Shown here: positions 59,246-64,000 of the stretch, in pieces | Numbering within the stretch: the stretch's first letter is position 1 | How the letters are laid out: each line of letters opens with the position of its first letter | Origin: Symbiodinium kawagutii | Taxonomy: Eukaryota > Sar > Dinophyceae > Suessiales > Symbiodiniaceae | Reading direction: 5' to 3' | Length of the DNA stretch: 64,000 nt | Assembly: GCA_009767595.1 (NCBI GenBank) | Contig: VSDK01028093.1 | Location: 327,618 to 391,617 of the forward strand | Position numbers and translations under genes: made by a program | The notes under the pieces: generated by a model | Seen by the model: only the letters and a program-made list of their open reading frames with translations | Databases searched by the model: none | What the model was told of the DNA's origin: nothing

Positions 59246-59665
59246 CTGCGGTGATGTCTCGACGAAGGTGTCTCTGATCGCTTTGGTGGGGCGAAGTGAC
59301 TTTTTTCGACCTATTCTTCACATAATTGCGCCGGAAAAGGTTCGTACGAAAGTTTCCCCCACTACAACTAGCGTTTCTTTTCGAAATTTCAGGGGATTTC
59401 AGAGAAAAGGCCGCAGGATGTTCCAGGTACACCACAACTGAGGCGTTTTTGCCCCAAAGATTGTCCCAAGCAACGATTGCTGGTGCCACCTCTTCTTAGC
59501 TACGAACCGATGCCATCGATGATTCTCGGCGCGAAAACATTGGAATGACCGGCACGGCCATGTCTCCACCATTCACCACTGACTATGGATATGAATCGCC
59601 CGAATGATTGACACATGGGTGATCATCTAGAGATTCTCTACCCAGCTATCTGATTCTTCCAGCAA

Positions 59666-59835
59666 ATGGTGGTGTCAAAAAATAGGACTATCCCCAGATC
59701 ATTGTTTGTATAAGCAACATCAACCAACATACAGTAAACTAAAATAAACATAAACCAGCATAAACCAGCATAAACCAGCATAAACCAGCATAAACCAACC
59801 ATTTCGGGGGCACCCCTATTTTTAGACACCACCAT
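59666..59835. mobile_element. Inverted-repeat element, family A copy 9, with internal repeat
   Basis: The 170-bp element has nearly perfect ends (atggtggtgtcaaaaaatag against atggtggtgtctaaaaatag). It is longer than the others because the core carries five copies of ataaaccagc. Confidence 0.9.
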
Positions 59836-59855
59836 ATCTTGATCATCTTTGGCCA

Positions 59856-59983
59856 TCGCTGGCATCACCAGTCTTGGGCGCTGACGGGTCAAAGTACACC
59901 AGCTGGCCAGCCTCTGCACTGAGCATCACCCCAAAAATGGCACCAGCGGCATGCCACACCCCTATCCCCTCTGGTGATCTAAC
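59856..59983 (-). CDS. Possible exon, unknown function
   Basis: After an ACGTTAG acceptor the frame reads SPEGIGVWHAAGAIFGVMLS and AEAGQLVYFDPSAPKTGDAS. Protein-like. The donor was not found with confidence and the family A copy 9 lies about 20 bp away. It may belong to the gene at 59.2-58.7 kb. Confidence 0.45.
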
Positions 59984-60705
59984 GTAGCTGGCTGGAAAAT
60001 CCTGAAAAATGAAGAAAATTCCAGCTATTCATGATGGTTTCCCAGGGTTTCTCTGCAACAGAGGGTGAATTTCCATGGGACAGAAGTAAGTTTAATCAAG
60101 GATTGGAAGATGAGTATCCCCCAAGAACTAAATGCTTCAACTGACCCAAAGTCTGAAATTTTCAGTGCTGAGGCATGCTGCCAATGTCAGCTTGAGCCAG
60201 ATGGGTATGTCATGGTGCGTCCATACATGGGGCTGCCACCAAATTCCAGGCCTCATTGAAGATTATGTGAACTTGTGCTAATAGTATACGATACCAACAT
60301 ACTTGGACAGATGCAGCAGAATTACCACGCTGGCGATAGTCACGCCACCCGCCCGCGCCAAACACGGGCATGAGACGTATAGTCATGGGGCAAGGTGCAG
60401 TTTCAATCACTTCAAACGTCTCCCCTCAAATGTAGCTTGCAAGCAATGATGAAGGTCATATGGACATTGGAGTGCGGAATAAGGGGGGCATAAAAAAAAA
60501 CATGAAGAAATGTCATTAGTCTGGACCAAGGGTCAGATCACAAAATCCACCATTTGGAATTCTTTTACTTGCACGAGACAGCGATGTTCAGCTTCCAGGC
60601 CAGTTTGACCATATAAAACCACGTATACCTAACCAAGTTATTCCCTACATGCTTGTTGATTCTTCTCCCCTGTACATGCACTTATTTGCACCCTTTAATG
60701 CTTAG

Positions 60706-60820
60706 TGACTACTGGCCGGTCACCTTCCACATCAACGCTGGGGCCCTGACCCCGGTCTCAGGTTCCAAGACGAAGCCGTTGGGCCGTGTGCTACCTTGGC
60801 GCCCATGGAAAGCCTCCAAG
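60706..60820 (+). CDS. Plus-strand exon, unknown function
   Basis: The exon lies between a TTTAATGCTTAG acceptor and a CCAAG|GTCCTA donor. It reads DYWPVTFHINAGALTPVSGS and KTKPLGRVLPWRPWKASK, 38 codons ending in phase 0. It may join the exon near 61.75 kb. Confidence 0.45.
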
Positions 60821-61154
60821 GTCCTATGGGAGACCTGGAAAATGGCGGAAGCCCGGTGGAAACCCGGTGGAACCATGGCAACGTATGGTAACCCCCTTGT
60901 GCAATTTTGGCTTACCGATGTGTACCCCAAATCTCCCGAAATCATCCGAAAATGGTCTTGAAAGGTGGAAATGCCTTTGGCCAAAGGGAAACCACCAATT
61001 CGGGAACTACAAAAGCAACTCCGGGACGACAAATTCCAAGATCAACATGATGATCCCATATGATCCCCATAGTTGAGACCTGGAGCGCTTTTTTGATTCA
61101 TATCAAGCGCATCTAAATGCATCCACAGCGCCTGCCTTTGCCAGCGGAACTGCC

Positions 61155-61630
61155 GTGGCACAGGAAAAAGTGTCGCAGAACGTGACGGGCACCTCTTTTG
61201 CCGCGATTTGCGCTCCCTGCAGATCTCCTCTTCTCGAGAAAGAAATCCGCGGCGGAGGAGTGGTGCATGAGACCTTCTTGGCACAGCTGAAGGTACCATG
61301 CACCGTTCCTCCGCGAGTTGCTGTCGAGCGACCCAGCCGCAGGATCGCTGGGGAATCCTTCGGCGCGGATCCAGTGGCCGTGAGCCCGGCTGAGCAAAAT
61401 CTCGCCTTTGGGGGCGGCCACGGAGAAACCAAGCTGCAAGATGGAAAGATTTCGCATCTTGCAAATCGTTTTCTGGGTACAGTGCCAAGCCATCCAGCAG
61501 GAGATGTCTCAGATGAGGCCAACGACAAAACGGGATTCTCATTGCTTGCTTCATCTGAGACATCTCTTCTCCATCTTGCCACCTTCGATGCAAACCTATT
61601 CCGACGGTTGCAACTGTTCCCAACTCTCAT
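61155..61630. repeat. Stop-poor block with internal hairpins
   Basis: About 475 bp are open in at least three frames on both strands. A perfect 16-bp inverted repeat (gagatgtctcagatga, 61,501-61,516, against 61,551-61,566, 34-bp loop) and an 8-bp stem at 61,436-61,462 suggest a folded dispersed element rather than an exon. Confidence 0.5.
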
Positions 61631-61691
61631 TCTCCACTTATCGACCCACGCCAGGGATTTCGTTTGTCACAGCGGCAAAAGCCATGGCAGC

Positions 61692-61752
61692 CCATGGCTC
61701 TGTCGTGACATTTGTCCGACTGAGTCTGACAAACTTCACCACAGAGCCATGG
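61692..61752. repeat. 61-bp imperfect palindrome
   Basis: The arms start ccatggctctgt on both strands. 26 of 30 positions pair about a centre at 61,722 with no loop. It directly precedes the plus-strand exon. Confidence 0.85.
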
Positions 61753-62061
61753 CCGAAAGACGCGCTGAAACTGCTGGTAGACCCCAAACCTTCGGGCGTC
61801 CAAGAAATGATGCGGGACCCCCTGCTACCCAAAGCGTTTCAAGCAGAATGGTCAACCCTCTGGATGGACATCACTGACCTTCATCTGCGGAAACCATATC
61901 CAGGCGCAAGTCCAGGTGTGTATTGCTATGTGATGGTCATTGATTTGCCGAATATGCCTGTCATTGTGGATCTTAGGTTTGTTGGTTCATCGTCTGACTA
62001 TCAACTGGTGCAAACTAGCAATGTTTCTATTCCTCTCGTTGTCTCCGTCGAGCTCCCTTGA
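61748..62061 (+). CDS. Plus-strand terminal exon, unknown function
   Basis: The frame reads PWPKDALKLLVDPKPSGVQE, LLPKAFQAEWSTLWMDITDL and VYCYVMVIDLPNMPVIVDLR, ending IPLVVSVELP and a TGA just before the (AAC)n tract. Composition is strongly protein-like. The acceptor is CACAGAG (phase 0, matching the exon at 60.8 kb) or CACAG two bases earlier. The frame stays open upstream through the palindrome. No family recognised. Confidence 0.5.
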
Positions 62062-62091
62062 AGGCAGTACAAATTCACCGAAGCTTCGCTC

Positions 62092-62147
<56 letters not shown>

Positions 62148-62285
62148 ACACAACCACAACAACCACAACAAACCCCAACAACAGCACACAACAAACAACA
62201 CAAACGAAAAAACGCGCGTGTGTGCCACGTGCGCGCAACACGCAGCAAGACAACAACCACAACCACAACAACAACCACCACAACC

Positions 62286-62349
<64 letters not shown>

Positions 62350-62395
62350 ACAACAAACAACACACAACAAACAACAAACAAGACAACAACGACGA
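62092..62395. repeat. (AAC)n tracts with spacer
   Basis: Two AAC runs (62,092-62,175 and 62,255-62,395) are separated by about 80 bp. Poly-Gln, poly-Asn and poly-Val frames are artefacts. Confidence 0.95.
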
Positions 62396-62404
62396 CGACA
62401 ACGT

Positions 62405-63480
62405 ATGCGAAGTCCTAGCCATGCCGCCGTAACCAGCTTCCCGGCAACCTACGTGAGGCGACTCACGTGGAGTTCCCCAAAAGCAGCACGGCGTGGCTTC
62501 CGCTACGTCCCAGTTGCGATACAGTGCCGCATCGCCGTGTGCCTGCGCGGCGAACTCAACAACTGTCCAGTTCCAGGATGATGTGATGGGTAAATTTATG
62601 TGGTCAATGGTAGGGGCTAATCATGAATGCCATGGTTCCTTATATGAGTTCATGATAGGGGTTATTTCATATGGCAAATGGATAATGATTCCTTGATTGT
62701 TACTAATGGTAGATGCTGGGGGATAATGACTAATTGTTAATGATATTTATGAGTTGTTTATGCTTGGTATTAAGTAATGATGATCTAATATCAAGTCTTG
62801 ATCCGTAGTAACAACCACCATTGGTTTCACTAAAGAAATATCACGCGACTTATTATCAAAAATAGAGGTTTATTATGGTTTATTCGTGTGGATCTGCCAT
62901 TGCTAATTGATTATTCACTATACTTACACAAGCTAATGATGAATCAATTGCTTTCTTTGAGTTGATTCATCGCAAAAACATATGTGATAATGCTTGTCTA
63001 CCATCCATCAAGGGAAGGTGCGTCCCAATTTTCTCTTCAAAAGAAATGTGCTGACGATGACGCTGATGATGATCCCTACGGAAGACGAGGTCATGACTCG
63101 TTGAGCCGACAACGACCACGTGGCAAACGCAGGAACCAACCCCATGGCGCCACCTGCCCTGGAAGCACTTCGCCTCCTTAAAACGAGTAAGGCAGCTCTC
63201 AGGTTTCAATCTCGTCATTGCCTTTCGCACTTGGCAGTCCTGGCGGGCCGGAGAACCCCTGCCAAGGTGGAGGTTAAGCATGCGCAACAAAGGTGGTAAA
63301 TTGGTGGTTACAAGGTGTTACAAGCTGTTTACAAGTGATGGTTAACCAACATGGCTATAACATGCTATAACATCCAATTTCTTAAGCAGCTATTGACCAA
63401 CAGGCAACGGTTTACTCAGATCATGGTTGGTATTTGACAGTTTTTAGGACGATTATTTGGCTGGGGCAACTTGATTGATG
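62405..63480. other. No firm gene
   Basis: A GC-rich patch at 62,440-62,580 is open on both strands (minus FAAQAHGDAALYRNWDVAEA; plus RRLTWSSPKAARRGFRYVPV) but cannot be assigned. The rest is AT-rich with ATG/ATGAT words. Confidence 0.35.
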
Positions 63481-63575
63481 ACTATCCCAAACACGACGGG
63501 AGATCTGCTATGGATGCCCATCGACGCATCGGCTTTCGATGGGTGGGGTGCCATTTTGACACCACCGGGCGCCAC

Positions 63576-63659
63576 CTAGCCATCGTTCGGCGGCGCACCC
63601 ACTCCTGGTCCGCATAAGTCTCCAGCTTTCCGTCCTGAAGCACCACCCAGCGCCTCTGC
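63576..63659 (-). CDS. PH-domain-like exon
   Basis: The 84-bp exon follows GCCACGGCAG and ends GCTAG|GTGGCG. It reads QRRWVVLQDGKLETYADQEW and VRRRTMAR. RRWVVLxDGKLxTY is the typical first two strands of a pleckstrin homology domain, which binds phosphoinositides or proteins at membranes. Only this exon is in view. Confidence 0.5.
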   Translation of the reverse strand, partial: AEALGGASGRKAGDLCGPGVGAPPNDG

Positions 63660-63868
63660 CTGCCGTGGCGTGGCTTGTTGCGTGTTTTTTGCGAAAAAAT
63701 CCAGGGATTGGAAGCATTGGAAACCAATCCATTCATCGGAAATCCACATTGAAACCGTTGGAAAAACCACATGTTCACAGCAAGCCCTTGGCTTCAACGA
63801 CGGCAACTAGGAGTAGGACTAGGAGTAGGCATAGGAGAAGGAGGAGTAGTTCTTGTACATAGTCAAAA

Positions 63869-63943
63869 GTCAAAGGAGCACGAAGCGAGGCATTAGCAGG
63901 GGCACGAAGCGAGGCATTAGCAGGGGCACGAAGCGAGGCGTTG
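63869..63943. repeat. 24-bp tandem repeat, 3 copies
   Basis: The unit ggcacgaagcgaggcattag plus cagg encodes NASLRAPA on the minus strand. Confidence 0.9.
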
Positions 63944-63950
63944 GCCCAGG

Positions 63951-63999
<49 letters not shown>

Positions 64000-64000
64000 C
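63951..64000. repeat. (AAC)n at window edge
   Basis: Pure CAA/AAC run of at least 50 bp that continues past the window. Confidence 0.95.

Noticed and set aside
61940-62581. Long frames across the AAC tracts
   Set aside because: Homopolymeric products from simple repeats. Only the part before 62,061 in one frame looks coding.

Overview
This is a eukaryotic nuclear window, almost certainly from a dinoflagellate, probably of the Suessiales (Symbiodinium or Polarella type). The reasons are short exons of about 50-230 bp in introns of about 0.1-1.5 kb, GT donors mixed with apparent GC and GA donors, long runs of simple repeats including (AAC)n, many short inverted-repeat elements in the introns, and recognisable dinoflagellate protein families. 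No bacterial operon, rRNA, tRNA or CRISPR was seen. Coding density is low, and most long open frames are shadows or repeats.

Three genes are read head to tail on the minus strand. (1) From about 44.6 kb (5' end not seen) down to 20,947 runs a large gene. It has about 20 short exons coding for TPR-like helical repeats, then an Ala/Pro/Ser linker interrupted by an assembly gap, then an acyl carrier protein (ACP) domain split over two exons and ending in a stop. (2) From 20,287 down to about 7,735 runs a multi-pass membrane protein gene with a coiled-coil N-terminus, a transmembrane core and a Cys-rich region with two CxxTCGC motifs. (3) From 6,315 down to 2,131 runs an intron-rich DUF7869-family gene. 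Several of its exons join in phase across predicted splice sites, so it looks intact rather than decayed.

Inside a large intron of gene 1 (42.6-41.8 kb) sits an intronless ubiquitin-like gene with a one-base frameshift. A spliced-leader-like relict lies just upstream of its start, as expected for an mRNA-derived retrocopy. From 47.2 to 50.1 kb lies about 2.9 kb of satellite DNA: (GAT)n, a 45-bp higher-order repeat built of 15-mers, and 58 copies of a 30-bp unit.

Right of the satellite the annotation is less secure. There is a two-exon plus-strand gene piece at 51.9-52.5 kb, minus-strand exons at 54.8-60.0 kb, a plus-strand gene piece at 60.7-62.1 kb next to strong hairpins, and a minus-strand PH-like exon at 63.6 kb.

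Two families of short inverted-repeat elements recur through the introns: A, eleven copies of about 105 bp; and B, three copies of about 123 bp. Both look like MITEs or introners. Exon calls come from reading frames, splice-site motifs and phase agreement only. No alignment or RNA evidence was available.
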